This document shows, piece after piece, positions 7,314 through 17,332 of a stretch of 64,000 bases of DNA. Below the pieces are notes generated by a model. That model did not search any database, was not told the origin of the DNA, and worked only from the letters and a program-made list of their open reading frames with translations. This DNA comes from an uncultured Algibacter sp. GTDB lineage: Bacteria; Bacteroidota; Bacteroidia; Flavobacteriales; Flavobacteriaceae. A program made the position numbers and the translations under genes. Location: contig NZ_CANKXG010000013.1 of NCBI RefSeq assembly GCF_947487575.1, positions 1 to 64,000 of the forward strand, read 5' to 3'. Every line of letters starts with the position of its first letter. Within the stretch, counting starts at the first letter, position 1.

Positions 7314-9431
7314 ATGAAAAAAATTACTTTGGCGGTAGTGTTTGTTGTAAGTTCTTTTTGTGTGAAAGCACAGTCTTATATCGGATTTCTTACTGATAAC
7401 TACAGTGGTGTAAATAGTGTTATTTCCAACCCAGCAAATATTACAGATTCTCGTTTTAAAACTGATATCAATTTAGTTGGTGTTAGTGTGTTTGGAGGAA
7501 ATGATTATTATGGCGTAAACGTATTGGACGCTATTAAATCTGATTATGATTTTGATTTGAATGCAACAAAATCTCCAAGCAGCGATAATAATATTGGTCT
7601 TTATCAAGATGTTTTAGGGCCCTCTTTTATGTTTAACCTAAACGCAAAAAGTTCTATTGCTATTTTTACTAGGGCAAGGTCTGTAGTAAATATTAATGAA
7701 GTTAATGGAAACACAATTGATGCAATTGATGATGATGAAACAGAAGATTTTATAGTAAACGAAGGCGATTTTAATGCTTTTGGACAAGCTTGGGCAGAAG
7801 TGGGTTTAACCTATGCTAGAGTATTTATGGATAAGCAGCAACACTTTTTAAAGGGTGGATTATCATTAAAGTATTTACAAGGAATTGGCAGTGGTTATGC
7901 CTATGGTAGAAATGTTAATGTAAATTATGATGCAGATGGCACCAACCTTGGAGGTGGAGAAACCACAGGAAGTATTAATTCAACTGGAGAGATTACATAC
8001 GGGCGTTTTGATGATTTCGATAATGATAATTACGATTATGATTTACCAGAAGCTACTGGTTTCGGAGTTGATTTAGGGGTTGTATATGAATGGAGACCAA
8101 ATCATGCCGATTATAAAACTACAAATGCTGATGGTACATCTTATGTTCATAAACATGAAAATAAATACAAATTAAAAGTTGGACTTTCTATTACTGATAT
8201 TGGAAGCATAAATTATAAAAATGGTGTTCAAGAAACATTTAATATTGCTAATACAGGTATTAGTGAAGAGGACATTGAAAATGCAGAAGATATTGATGAC
8301 GTTTTAAATACTTTATATACCCAAACTGGTTCTGAAACTGGATACACAGCAGCTTTACCAATGGCAGTACATTTAAATGCAGATTGGAGCTTTAATAAAA
8401 GATTTTATATTAATTTAAATACAGACTTTTCTCTTGTTTCTAAAGATAAGGAAAATGCCAGTCGTATTTCAAATGTAGTGTAATTAACACCACGATTTGA
8501 AAGTAAATCTTTTAGTTTTTACTTACCTGTTAGTATAGTTGAAAACAGTGGTTTCCAAGCAGGTTTAGGTTTAAGAGCGGGGATATTATATATTGGGTCT
8601 GGGTCTGTTTTATCTGCTCTTACAAGTGATAATTCTAAAGGTGCGGATGCTTATGCAGGTTTAAAAATACCTATATATCAAAGAAAACCAAAAGATAAAG
8701 ATGATGATGGCGTTATTGATAAATTAGACGGATGTCCTAAAGAAGCTGGTCCAATAGAAAATAATGGTTGCCCGTGGGGTGATAAAGATGAAGATACTAT
8801 TTTAGATAATGTGGATGAGTGTCCGGAAGAAGCAGGACCAGAAGAAAACAGAGGTTGCCCATGGGGTGATAAAGATGGGGATTCTATTTTGGATAATGTT
8901 GACGCGTGCCCAGAAGCTGCTGGTCCAGAAGAAAATAATGGTTGTCCTTGGCCTGATGCTGATGCAGATGGTGTTTTAGATAAGGATGACGAATGTATTG
9001 ATGTTGTAGGTACGGTTGCTAATAATGGTTGTCCTGAAGTTGAAGAAGCTGTAGTGATAGAGCCAGTAGTTACTAAAGAGGTTCAAAAAATCTTAAATAG
9101 TTATGCGAAGACAATTTTGTTTAACTCAGGAAAATCTTCTGTAAAAAAAGAGTCTAATACTGTTTTAAATGAAATTGTTGGTATTTTAAAAGAATATCCT
9201 TCAGCAAAGTTCTCTATAGAAGGACATACTGATAGTATTGGTAGTAGTGTTTTAAATAAGAATTTATCAGAAGCTAGAGCAAGTTCTGTAATGACTTTCT
9301 TGATTGAAAGAGGTGTAGCTTCTAATAGATTAACCTCAAAAGGTTATGGTGAAAGTAAGCCAATTGCAACAAACTCTACAAAAGCAGGACAATCTAAAAA
9401 TAGACGTGTTGAGATTAATTTAGTTAAGTAG
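7314..9431 (+). pseudogene. Second OmpA-family DUF5723/TSP3 protein, interrupted by one in-frame stop
   Basis: A tandem paralogue of the 5003 gene with the same layout: signal peptide (FCVKAQS), DUF5723-type region, four TSP3-like repeats and an OmpA domain ending NRRVEINLVK. The frame is intact for 706 codons except for TAA at 8481-8483. The first paralogue has TCA (Ser) there, in the shared context ISNVVSLTPR, so one C-to-A change explains the stop. The frame resumes immediately (LTPRFESKSFSFYLP) with well conserved sequence, so the lesion is recent, a sequencing error, or read through. If real, the product is a 389-residue fragment lacking the TSP3 and OmpA parts. Confidence 0.85.
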
Positions 9432-9459
9432 CCAAAACTGTTTTTTTTGATTAAAATAT

Positions 9460-9491
9460 AGAATCCCAGAGTATAATAACTCTGGGATTCT
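9460..9491. terminator. Bidirectional terminator between convergent genes
   Basis: A perfect 13-base stem (AGAATCCCAGAGT and its complement) encloses a 6-base loop. It lies 28 bases after the stop of the second OmpA-like gene and 13 bases before the stop of the convergent methyltransferase gene. T runs flank both sides (weakly on the right), so it may serve both directions. Confidence 0.8.
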
Positions 9492-9504
9492 TTGTTAATC
9501 AAGT

Positions 9505-10278
9505 TTAAATTCTAATATTAAAATGTTCCTTGACTTGTTCTTTTCTGAAGAAAGCAAAACCCCAGAAAAAGGTGTCGATTGTTACCGTAACTTTGGAGTG
9601 GGCTTTTATGGTTTCCCATGCCTCAGTCATACCTTCAGACCAATAAATATCATCAAAAATAAAAACAGAATTATTGTTTACGGTTTCTAGCAGTGTTTCA
9701 AAATACTTTAAAGTTGCTTCTTTTTGATGATTACCATCAAAGAATATAAGGTCGTAATTATTTGAGTTAAGTTTTTCAACTTCATCATTAAAATTCCCCG
9801 TAATCAAAGAAATATTTTTTGCTTTAAGTTTTTTTAATTGAGCTTTAAAAAAATCTGAAGTTTTATGGCAACCTTCAATTGAAGTAATATTGGCTTCGGT
9901 ATGTCCTAAACTCATCGCATGGGTCGAAATACCCAACGAAGTACCTAATTCTAAAATATTTTCGGGTTTAAGATAATTTGTAATTCTATAAATCAGTTTA
10001 GCTCTTTTATTTGCTGTACCAGCATTTTTTGCAATATTGGAAACTAAACGTTCTTGTTGTTTCATGATTAGAGAGCCTGCCCCTAAATCGGTTACCTTAA
10101 TTTTAGACTTGTTTTTTAGTAGAGATTTTCTATACTTTAAAATCGTGCTATAAGCCTCAAAATGTGTTTTATCATAAAAACATTTAGTCACTAAATCATA
10201 CACAAAAGGCGAATGTACGCCATGTTGATTGGTTGATTTAAGAAGGAATTTCATGTATTGAGTAAATTGATAAAACAT
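9505..10278 (-). CDS. Class I SAM-dependent methyltransferase (O-methyltransferase-like)
   Basis: A 257-residue cytoplasmic protein. The SAM-binding motif I is ILELGTSLGISTHAM, motif II is the acidic ITSIEGC, and a DLIFFDGNH motif marks the catalytic edge, all in the Rossmann order of family-3-like O-methyltransferases. The substrate is not evident. It starts 2 bases after the ABC-F gene stop on the same strand and so is probably cotranscribed with it. No secretion signal or membrane segment is present. Confidence 0.75.
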   Translation of the reverse strand: MFYQFTQYMKFLLKSTNQHGVHSPFVYDLVTKCFYDKTHFEAYSTILKYRKSLLKNKSKIKVTDLGAGSLIMKQQERLVSNIAKNAGTANKRAKLIYRITNYLKPENILELGTSLGISTHAMSLGHTEANITSIEGCHKTSDFFKAQLKKLKAKNISLITGNFNDEVEKLNSNNYDLIFFDGNHQKEATLKYFETLLETVNNNSVFIFDDIYWSEGMTEAWETIKAHSKVTVTIDTFFWGFAFFRKEQVKEHFNIRI

Positions 10279-10280
10279 GA

Positions 10281-12149
10281 TTACTCTTCTAGTTTTGAAG
10301 ACAATTCAAACCACCGTTCTTCCTTTGTTTCAATAGTATCAATAATTCCCTGAAGCTTGTCCGAGAGTTTATTAATATCATCTTGAGTTAGATCAGGATT
10401 ATTAAATTTGCTCTCTAATTGTTTTTTATCAAAAGTCAAAGAATTCAATTTACTTTCAATATTTCTTAGTTCTTTTTCTTCGTTAAAAGATAGCTTAGAA
10501 GCTTCATTTTGTTTCCAAGATTGTTTCTCTTTTTTGTCTTCTGTATCGGTTGTGTTTGAAATTACTGGTTGGCTATCTTCGTAAATTCTATAATCAGAAT
10601 AATTTCCTGGAAAATCTTCAATAATGCCTTCACCTTTAAAAACAAATAAATGGTCAATAACCTTATCCATAAAATAACGATCGTGCGTTACAACTATAAT
10701 GCAACCAGGGAAATCTAAAAGGAAGCTTTCTAATACATTAAGCGTTACAATATCTAAATCGTTTGTAGGCTCATCAAGAATTAAAAAATTAGGATTTTGT
10801 ATTAAAACCGTACATAGATACAAGCGTTTACGTTCGCCACCACTTAGTTTTTCAACAAAATCGTATTGCTTCTTTCTACTAAATAAAAAGCGTTCTAAAA
10901 GTTGTTGCGCACTAATTTGTTTTCCTTTTTTTAATGGAATATAATCACCAAATTCTCGAATAACATCAATAACCTTTTGTTCAGGTTTTATAGTGATGCC
11001 ATTTTGAGTGTAATAGCCAAATTTTACAGTATCTCCTTTTATAACTTTACCTGAATCTGGTTTGTCAGTTTGCGTTAAGATATTTAAGAAAGTTGTTTTT
11101 CCGGTTCCATTTTTGCCAATGATGCCTATGCGTTCCCCTTTTTTGAAGGTGTATTCGAACGCATCAAGCATAGTTTTATCTTTAAACGCTTTAGATACTT
11201 TGTGGAACTCTAGAATCTTACTTCCTAAACGTTCCATATTAAGTTCTAACTGGACTTCGTGGTCGTTTCTGCGTTGATGTGCACGGTGCTTGATATCTGC
11301 AAAATCATCGATTCTAGATTTGGATTTAGTTGTTCTTGCTTTAGGTTGACGACGCATCCATGCTAATTCTTTCTTAAAAAGTTGTTTAGCTTTCCCTGTT
11401 TCAACAGCTTCACGTTCAATTCTTGCTTCACGTTTTTCTAGATAATACGAGTAGTTGCCTTTGTAACTATAAAGTTGGCCTTCATCTAATTCAATAATCT
11501 CATTACAAACACGTTCTAAAAAATAGCGATCGTGGGTTACCATAAAAAGCGTAATGTTTTCTTTGGCAAAAAACGCTTCTAACCATTCAATCATTTCTAA
11601 ATCTAAATGGTTTGTAGGCTCATCTAAAATTAATAAATCAGGTTTATTTATAAGCGCATTGGCTAAGGCTAATCGTTTTTTTTGTCCGCCAGAAAGCACG
11701 CTTACTTTTTGATTTAAATCTTCAAGTTTTAGTTTGAAAAGTATTTGTTTGTAAAGAGTTTCAAAATCCCAAGCTTGGTGGCGTTCCATAGCATCAAAGG
11801 CCGTTTGGTAGGTTTCAGTGTCTTCAGGATTTAAAAGTGCTTTCTCGTAATTCGAAATAATTTTTAGTATGGGGTTGTCACTTGCAAAAATGGTTTCTTC
11901 AATAGTTAATGCATTGTCAAATTTTGGGTCTTGGGATAAGAAGGATGCCTTAATGTCTTTTCTGTAAATAACGTCTCCTGTATCTGCAATATCATCACCA
12001 GACAGAATATTTAAAATAGAGGTTTTGCCGGTGCCGTTTTTAGCTACAAAAGCTATTTTTTGGTCTTTGTGAACACTAAAAGAAATGTTTTCAAAAAGTG
12101 TGAGTTCACCGTAAGACTTTGATATGTTTTCTACTGTTAAATAATTCAA
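10281..12149 (-). CDS. ABC-F family ATPase (Uup-like)
   Basis: A soluble protein with two ABC domains and no membrane segments, of the ribosome-associated ABC-F class. Domain 1 has Walker A KNGTGKTS, signature LSGGQKKR and Walker B LLILDEPTNHLD. Domain 2 has GKNGTGKTTF, LSGGERKR and FLILDEPTNDLD. The linker is basic (RRQPKARTTKSKSR). The C-terminal 80 or so residues form a charged coiled coil, as in Uup. The open frame extends to an ATG at 12215, but those 22 extra codons (FFGFLSVICKKYLLL) do not look like family sequence. I therefore prefer TTG at 12149, giving NYLTVENISKSYGE as the usual N-terminus, about 622 residues. The start remains uncertain. Confidence 0.88.
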   Translation of the reverse strand: MNYLTVENISKSYGELTLFENISFSVHKDQKIAFVAKNGTGKTSILNILSGDDIADTGDVIYRKDIKASFLSQDPKFDNALTIEETIFASDNPILKIISNYEKALLNPEDTETYQTAFDAMERHQAWDFETLYKQILFKLKLEDLNQKVSVLSGGQKKRLALANALINKPDLLILDEPTNHLDLEMIEWLEAFFAKENITLFMVTHDRYFLERVCNEIIELDEGQLYSYKGNYSYYLEKREARIEREAVETGKAKQLFKKELAWMRRQPKARTTKSKSRIDDFADIKHRAHQRRNDHEVQLELNMERLGSKILEFHKVSKAFKDKTMLDAFEYTFKKGERIGIIGKNGTGKTTFLNILTQTDKPDSGKVIKGDTVKFGYYTQNGITIKPEQKVIDVIREFGDYIPLKKGKQISAQQLLERFLFSRKKQYDFVEKLSGGERKRLYLCTVLIQNPNFLILDEPTNDLDIVTLNVLESFLLDFPGCIIVVTHDRYFMDKVIDHLFVFKGEGIIEDFPGNYSDYRIYEDSQPVISNTTDTEDKKEKQSWKQNEASKLSFNEEKELRNIESKLNSLTFDKKQLESKFNNPDLTQDDINKLSDKLQGIIDTIETKEERWFELSSKLEE

Positions 12150-12225
12150 GAGCAAATATTTTTTGCAAATAACGGACAAAAAACCAAAAAATACGTCATA
12201 AGTTTTATTCTTCACTGCTAAAACT

Positions 12226-12233
12226 TATATTTG
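12226..12233 (+). promoter_or_regulatory. Probable promoter -7 box of the polysaccharide locus
   Basis: TATATTTG matches TAnnTTTG exactly and sits 22 bases upstream of the first ATG of the locus. No TTG at ideal -33 spacing is obvious. Because the next 36 kb is nearly gapless on this strand, this could drive most of the cluster. Confidence 0.55.
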
Positions 12234-12255
12234 TGAGAAATCAATTAGCCTCAAT

Positions 12256-13047
12256 ATGAAGAGTTATTTACTTGTCATTTTTTTAGTTATAAGTGTATTT
12301 TGTACCTCATGTATAACTAATAGGGATGTTGTTTACTTACAAGATAAAGGCGATGGAAGCGGTAACGAACAAGTGTTAACAGAACTACCAAAGCCTTACA
12401 AGGTTCAAGTTAATGATATTTTGAGTATTAATGTAAAGGCCTTAGATCCTGAACTTGTTGGTATATTTAACCCTATTGAAGGTACAAAAACATCTACTAC
12501 TAATGGGGAGTTATATTTTAGTGGTTTTACAGTTGATTTACACGGTAATATTGAATTCCCAATTTTAGGAAAAATCAATGTTTTAGGTTTTACTATTGCT
12601 GAAATAAAGACTAAAGTTAAAAATGCCCTTTTAAAAGATTATTTTAAGGAAACGGCCGAAATTTTTGTAACTGTAAAACTTGCTGGATTGAAATATACTG
12701 TTACAGGTGAAGTGTCAGGTACAGGCGTTTATACTTTATTTCAAGACCGCGTAAATATTATTGAAGCATTAGCAAATGCAGGTGATATTGCTCAAACTGG
12801 TGATAGAAAAGATGTTTTGGTGGTTAGACAATATCCAAATGGACAAAAAATCCATCATATAGATTTAACAGATATTAAAGCTATGCAATCACCGTTTTAT
12901 TTTATACAACCTAATGATATTATTTTAGTTAAACCATTAAAACGAAAAGCTTTAGGGGCTGGACAAACGGCAATACAAAACATAACTACTATAGCTTCAA
13001 TTTTATCTGTGTTAGTTTCTACATATTTTTTAACACGGAACCTTTAA
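12256..13047 (+). CDS. wza: Polysaccharide export lipoprotein (Wza/BexD family)
   Basis: The outer-membrane polysaccharide export component. The signal peptide ends at a likely lipidated Cys19 (VFCTSC, with an unusual Cys at -3). The Poly_export domain (YKVQVNDILSINVKALDPE) covers about residues 45-130, followed by an SLBB-like region (GLKYTVTGEVSGTGVY). A hydrophobic C-terminal helix (about 240-260) fits the membrane-spanning helix of Wza-type proteins. The 263-residue length is short against E. coli Wza (379) but normal for Bacteroidota. It is first in the locus, 15 bases ahead of the tyrosine kinase gene that it should work with. Confidence 0.92.
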   Translation: MKSYLLVIFLVISVFCTSCITNRDVVYLQDKGDGSGNEQVLTELPKPYKVQVNDILSINVKALDPELVGIFNPIEGTKTSTTNGELYFSGFTVDLHGNIEFPILGKINVLGFTIAEIKTKVKNALLKDYFKETAEIFVTVKLAGLKYTVTGEVSGTGVYTLFQDRVNIIEALANAGDIAQTGDRKDVLVVRQYPNGQKIHHIDLTDIKAMQSPFYFIQPNDIILVKPLKRKALGAGQTAIQNITTIASILSVLVSTYFLTRNL

Positions 13048-13062
13048 ATATTTGACTAAATT

Positions 13063-15534
13063 ATGGAAGAAGAATTCGATATTGCAGAGTCACAATCGCA
13101 ACCTTCATTTGATATTAAAGCATTTGTAATTAGGGTTTTAAGTTATTGGAAATTATTTATATTATTTATTGGCGTAGGAGTATTTATTGTTTACCAGCAA
13201 AATATTAGAAAGCAGCAATCGTATAGGTTAAGTACGCAGATTTCAATAGAAGAAGAATCTAATCCTTTATTCACATCAACAACTAGTTTAACGTTTAATT
13301 GGGGAGGTGTTTCAGGAAAAGTACAAACTATTATTACATCCTTACGGTCGAGATCTATTCATGAAAAAGTAGTTGATAATCTTCAATTTTATATTACTTA
13401 CTTAAAACAAGCCAGATTTAGAAAAGATGATATTTATAAAGCATCTCCAATACGAATAAATTTAACTCCTAATTCAAATCAGTTATTAAATAACCCGATT
13501 AGAATTACATTTCTTGAAAATAACAGATTCCAGCTTTCAATAAATTTTGAGTCTAGTTTAGCAAGAACACAAAATTTTGATAGTAAGAAAAGATTTAATC
13601 TAGATGTTCCTGTAGGAGAATTTCAGAAACAATTTACTTTAGGAGATACCATAAGACTTCCTTACGTAAATGGCGTTATTTATTTGGCAGAAGATCGTGT
13701 TGCAGAAATAAATGACGAATACTATATTCAATTTAATGATTTTGATGCTGTATCAGCAAAGTACAGAAATGGATTAGTTATTGATAACCCTAGAAATTCA
13801 CCAACACTAAATTTAAGCCTCGTTGATGTTAATAAGGCTAAAATTGTCGATTACCTGAATGAAACTGTTTCTGTTTTAAGTGAAGATCAACTAAATAGAA
13901 AGAATCAATTTGTAACCAATACCATAGAATTTATTGATAACCAATTAGACAGAGTGAAATCACAATTAACTCTGAATGCAGATTCTTTAAATAACTACAA
14001 ACAGAAAAATAGAATATTTGATTTAACAAGCGAAAGTGTTGCTATTAATGGTAAATTAACATCGCTTGAAACAGAAAAAGATGATATAAATAGAAAGCTA
14101 GCGTATTACAATAGTTTAGATACTTATTTGAAAACGAGTAATTCATTTACCGATGTTCCTGCTCCTTCAGTTTCAGGAATTGATGAAGGGAATATACTTA
14201 CTAATGTATCTAGAATAAATGCTTTATCCGTACAAAAGTCTAAATATGGAGCAACAGTTAGAAAAGATGCCACGATATTTGCAGACTTAAATAGGGAAAT
14301 TGAAGGGTTGAAAATGGTTCTTATCGAGAATATTAATTCTGCGAATAACGAGTTAAAAAGGGAACAACAGCTAATAAATAACAAAATAGCTATTGAAGAT
14401 GCCAAAATTAGAAAGCTTCCCAAAGCCCAACAAAAATTATTTGATATAGAAAGACAATATGCACTTAGCGAAAAAACATATAACGTCTTTTTGGCAAAAC
14501 GTGGTGAAGCAGATATTATAAAATCGGCAAGTGTTTCAGACATTGTAATAATAGACCCAGCAAAAGATACGGGAGCAACACCAATAGATTTAAAATTGAG
14601 CTCAAGATATTTATTCGCTGTTATTGGTGGGCTTTTGCCTCCTTTACTATTAGCTTTTTTGCTCACATTTTTAGATAATAAAATACATAACCCTCAAGTG
14701 TTAGAAAACTTATCGAGCATTCCATTGTTAGGTGTCGTAGGGAAAAACAATTTGGAAAATAATATGGTTGTGCATTTAAAACCAAAGTCAACAATAGCCG
14801 AGGGATTTCGAGCCATACGATCGAGCCTACAATATTTTTATAAAAAACACAATCTAGAAGGTTCAAAAACAGTTATGGTTACTTCATCAGTTAGTGGAGA
14901 GGGGAAAACGTTTTGTTCTATTAATATTGCTACGGTTTTCGCTATGAGTGGAAAAAAAACAGCTTTAGTAGGTTTAGATTTAAGAAAACCAAAAATATTT
15001 GGAGATTTTGAAATTAAAAATGATATTGGTGTTGTTAATTATTTAATAGGTCAACAAGATTTTAATGCAGTAGTTCAGCAAACTAAAGTGCCTAATTTAG
15101 ATGTTATAACTTCGGGTCCAATACCTCCAAATCCATCAGAATTATTGATGAGTGATAAAATGGATGATTTGATAAGTTATTTAAAACAATCTTATGATTT
15201 TATTGTATTAGATACCCCACCTATTGGTCTTGTTGCTGATGCTTTAGAGCTCACAGAATATGCTGATGCTACAGTTTATGTTGTTAGACAAGATTATACA
15301 AAAAAAGGTATGCTCAGCTTAATTAATAATAAATACGGTAAAGGAGAGATTGCAAATTTAAGTTTTGTTTATAATGGCTACAATCAAAAAGGAAAATATG
15401 GCTATGGCTATGGCTATGGCTATGGCTATGGTTATGGTTATGGTAGTTATGGTAACGGATATAATGATGATGGCTCGTATAAAAAATCATTCCTTTCTAC
15501 TATTAAATCATTTTTTAAAATAGGAAAAACTTAA
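13063..15534 (+). CDS. wzc: Wzc-like polysaccharide co-polymerase with BY-kinase domain
   Basis: An inner-membrane chain-length and export regulator fused to a bacterial tyrosine kinase. TM1 lies near residues 28-48, a long periplasmic region with coiled coil follows, and TM2 is near 510-533. The cytoplasmic kinase has Walker A SGEGKT (about 613), Walker A' VGLDLRKPK (about 640) and Walker B IVLDTPP (about 715). The C-terminal tail is a striking tyrosine cluster with eight Tyr-Gly dipeptides in a row plus further Tyr, where autophosphorylation occurs in this family. The cluster is encoded by a hexanucleotide array. The kinase should act with the Wza-like protein just upstream. Confidence 0.95.
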   Translation: MEEEFDIAESQSQPSFDIKAFVIRVLSYWKLFILFIGVGVFIVYQQNIRKQQSYRLSTQISIEEESNPLFTSTTSLTFNWGGVSGKVQTIITSLRSRSIHEKVVDNLQFYITYLKQARFRKDDIYKASPIRINLTPNSNQLLNNPIRITFLENNRFQLSINFESSLARTQNFDSKKRFNLDVPVGEFQKQFTLGDTIRLPYVNGVIYLAEDRVAEINDEYYIQFNDFDAVSAKYRNGLVIDNPRNSPTLNLSLVDVNKAKIVDYLNETVSVLSEDQLNRKNQFVTNTIEFIDNQLDRVKSQLTLNADSLNNYKQKNRIFDLTSESVAINGKLTSLETEKDDINRKLAYYNSLDTYLKTSNSFTDVPAPSVSGIDEGNILTNVSRINALSVQKSKYGATVRKDATIFADLNREIEGLKMVLIENINSANNELKREQQLINNKIAIEDAKIRKLPKAQQKLFDIERQYALSEKTYNVFLAKRGEADIIKSASVSDIVIIDPAKDTGATPIDLKLSSRYLFAVIGGLLPPLLLAFLLTFLDNKIHNPQVLENLSSIPLLGVVGKNNLENNMVVHLKPKSTIAEGFRAIRSSLQYFYKKHNLEGSKTVMVTSSVSGEGKTFCSINIATVFAMSGKKTALVGLDLRKPKIFGDFEIKNDIGVVNYLIGQQDFNAVVQQTKVPNLDVITSGPIPPNPSELLMSDKMDDLISYLKQSYDFIVLDTPPIGLVADALELTEYADATVYVVRQDYTKKGMLSLINNKYGKGEIANLSFVYNGYNQKGKYGYGYGYGYGYGYGYGSYGNGYNDDGSYKKSFLSTIKSFFKIGKT
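15397..15444 (+). repeat. Hexanucleotide tandem array encoding the Wzc Tyr-Gly tail
   Basis: Eight units: five TATGGC followed by three TATGGT, each encoding Tyr-Gly in frame. Gain or loss of whole units would change the number of phosphorylatable tyrosines without breaking the frame. Confidence 0.9.
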
Positions 15535-15563
15535 AAAAATATAATAATTAGCTATATAATACT

Positions 15564-16454
15564 TTGAATACTAAAAACGAAAATTGGCTCTATACTATTT
15601 CTCCAAAACAGAAGCTTATAGACTTCAATTTTAAAGAAATTTGGAGGTATAAGGATTTAATGTTTCTGTTTGTAAAACGAAACGTGGTTACATTATATAA
15701 ACAAACTATATTGGGACCGTTATGGTATTTTATACAGCCTTTATTTACGTCTGTGATTTTCACTCTAGTATTTAATAATATTGCTAACATTTCTACGGGA
15801 GATGGTATTCCATCATTTTTATTTAATCTAGCTGGTATCACGTTGTGGAACTATTTTAAAGAATGTTTAATAGGAACAAGTGATACATTCAGGAAAAACC
15901 AAAATATTTTTGGAAAAGTATATTTTCCAAGAGTTATAATGCCCATATCGGTGGTGGTTTCAAATCTTATTAAATTTGGAATTCAGTTGTTGGTATTTGT
16001 ATGTTTCTATATCTATTTTATATTTTTCACTAATCAAGCAACTCAAGTATCCATACAAAATGAATTATTTTTATTACCGTTACTTGTTTTTTTTATGGGG
16101 CTAATTGGTTTGGGATTAGGTATGATTATTTCTTCAATGACTACAAAATATAGAGATTTATCTTATTTGGTAACATTTGGGGTACAATTATTAATGTATG
16201 CTTCAGCAATTATGTATCCGCTAGATTTAATAAAAGAGAAGGTAGCTGATGGAAGTATTCCTAAAATAGCAGGAGTTTTAATAGAATATAACCCTATAAC
16301 AATAATTATTGAAGCCTTTAGGTTTATTACTTTAGGTGTAGGTGATTTTTCTTTTTCAAAGCTCATTTATGTAGTTGCAGTTAGTTTGTTATTATTTTTA
16401 ATGGGGTTGATTATTTTTAATAAAACAGAAAAGAGTTTTATAGATACGGTATAA
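15564..16454 (+). CDS. wzm: ABC-2 type polysaccharide exporter permease (Wzm-like)
   Basis: Membrane subunit of a polysaccharide ABC exporter, 296 residues with about six hydrophobic segments. The N-terminal region KRNVVTLYKQTILGPLWYFI is the characteristic amphipathic part of Wzm/TagG proteins before TM1. The conserved GxxLWNYF (AGITLWNYFKE) and TTKYRDLSYLV segments are also present. The start codon is TTG at 15564. The matching ATPase is at 17325, with a methyltransferase gene between. It should carry undecaprenyl-linked glycan across the inner membrane. Confidence 0.92.
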   Translation: MNTKNENWLYTISPKQKLIDFNFKEIWRYKDLMFLFVKRNVVTLYKQTILGPLWYFIQPLFTSVIFTLVFNNIANISTGDGIPSFLFNLAGITLWNYFKECLIGTSDTFRKNQNIFGKVYFPRVIMPISVVVSNLIKFGIQLLVFVCFYIYFIFFTNQATQVSIQNELFLLPLLVFFMGLIGLGLGMIISSMTTKYRDLSYLVTFGVQLLMYASAIMYPLDLIKEKVADGSIPKIAGVLIEYNPITIIIEAFRFITLGVGDFSFSKLIYVVAVSLLLFLMGLIIFNKTEKSFIDTV

Positions 16455-17332
16455 TGAAAGAAATACAGAGCGAAAGCATTTCAAATATAAATAAGAACAG
16501 AGATTTTTATGATAATAAGTATAAAAGTGTCAATGTAAGTGGGCTAATAAAAACCTTAAATAATCTTGATGCATTCTTAAAGGATGCTACCACAACAGAT
16601 ATTAGTTGGGTAGGTATGTATATCAATAATTTTAAAGATACTGTTAAAGGAAAAAAAATAATGGAGTTGGGTTGCGGTAATTGTGCTAATGTTGCTGTTT
16701 TAGCTGCTTTAGGAGCTCAGGTTGTTGCTAATGATATTTCTGATTATAGTGGTGATATTATTGAAGCTTTAAATTTAAATTACAAATTTGAATATGATAT
16801 AACATTTTTAAAAGGAGATTTTACTGGTCATGATTTGTCAAAACAATCATTAGATATGGTTATTGGTAAAGCTTTTTTACATCATTTAACACTTGAGCAT
16901 GAACTAGAAGTTGTTAAGAAAATTAGTCAGGTTTTAAAACCAGATGGAGAAGTTCGTTTTTTTGAACCTGCAATAAACAGTACGTTTTTAGATACTTTGC
17001 GTTGGGCAGTACCAATGGATGATAGACCTTCTAAATTATTCAACCCAAGAGCCTTTAAAAAATGGGAAGATTTAGATCCACATCCACATCGCGATAATAG
17101 TTCGAAGCATTTTAAAAGTTTAGGGCAACAATTTTTTAGTAATGTAGAGATTATTCCCCTAGGCGTATTTGAACGTTTTTATCGCATTTTACCGTTTTCA
17201 ACAAAAACCCTAAGAAAATATAGAAGAGTGGCTTTAAGGCTAGAAAAGTATATGCCAAAATTTATACAATATTTTGGAGCGAGAAGCCAAACAATAATTT
17301 ATAAAACACCAAAAGTAATAGGGGATGTCTGA
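16454..17332 (+). CDS. Class I SAM methyltransferase between wzm and wzt
   Basis: A 292-residue cytoplasmic methyltransferase. Motif I is IMELGCGNCANVAVL (about residues 68-82), motif II is VVANDIS, and post-motif positions include VIGKAFLHHL and LKPDGEVRFFEPA, typical of the UbiE/Methyltransf_11 group. Its ATG overlaps the wzm stop by one base, and its end overlaps wzt by 8 bases, so the three are translationally coupled. This placement suggests it methylates the exported glycan, possibly as a non-reducing-end cap, but the substrate is inferred only from context. Confidence 0.82.
   Translation: MKEIQSESISNINKNRDFYDNKYKSVNVSGLIKTLNNLDAFLKDATTTDISWVGMYINNFKDTVKGKKIMELGCGNCANVAVLAALGAQVVANDISDYSGDIIEALNLNYKFEYDITFLKGDFTGHDLSKQSLDMVIGKAFLHHLTLEHELEVVKKISQVLKPDGEVRFFEPAINSTFLDTLRWAVPMDDRPSKLFNPRAFKKWEDLDPHPHRDNSSKHFKSLGQQFFSNVEIIPLGVFERFYRILPFSTKTLRKYRRVALRLEKYMPKFIQYFGARSQTIIYKTPKVIGDV

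Noticed and set aside
8811-9431. A separate small OmpA-type gene after the second paralogue
   Set aside because: It is in the same frame as 7314-8483, and the intervening sequence is open and conserved with the first paralogue, so it is the second half of an interrupted gene.
12150-12215. The ATG at 12215 as start of the ABC-F gene
   Set aside because: The 22 extra residues are hydrophobic and unlike the family N-terminus; TTG at 12149 fits better, although this is not certain.
14124-14666. 180-residue open frame antisense to wzc
   Set aside because: It is a shadow of the wzc reading frame, with low-complexity composition and no plausible start signal.
15397-15444. A CRISPR or other regulatory repeat array
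   Set aside because: It has no spacers and codes in frame for Tyr-Gly in the Wzc tail.
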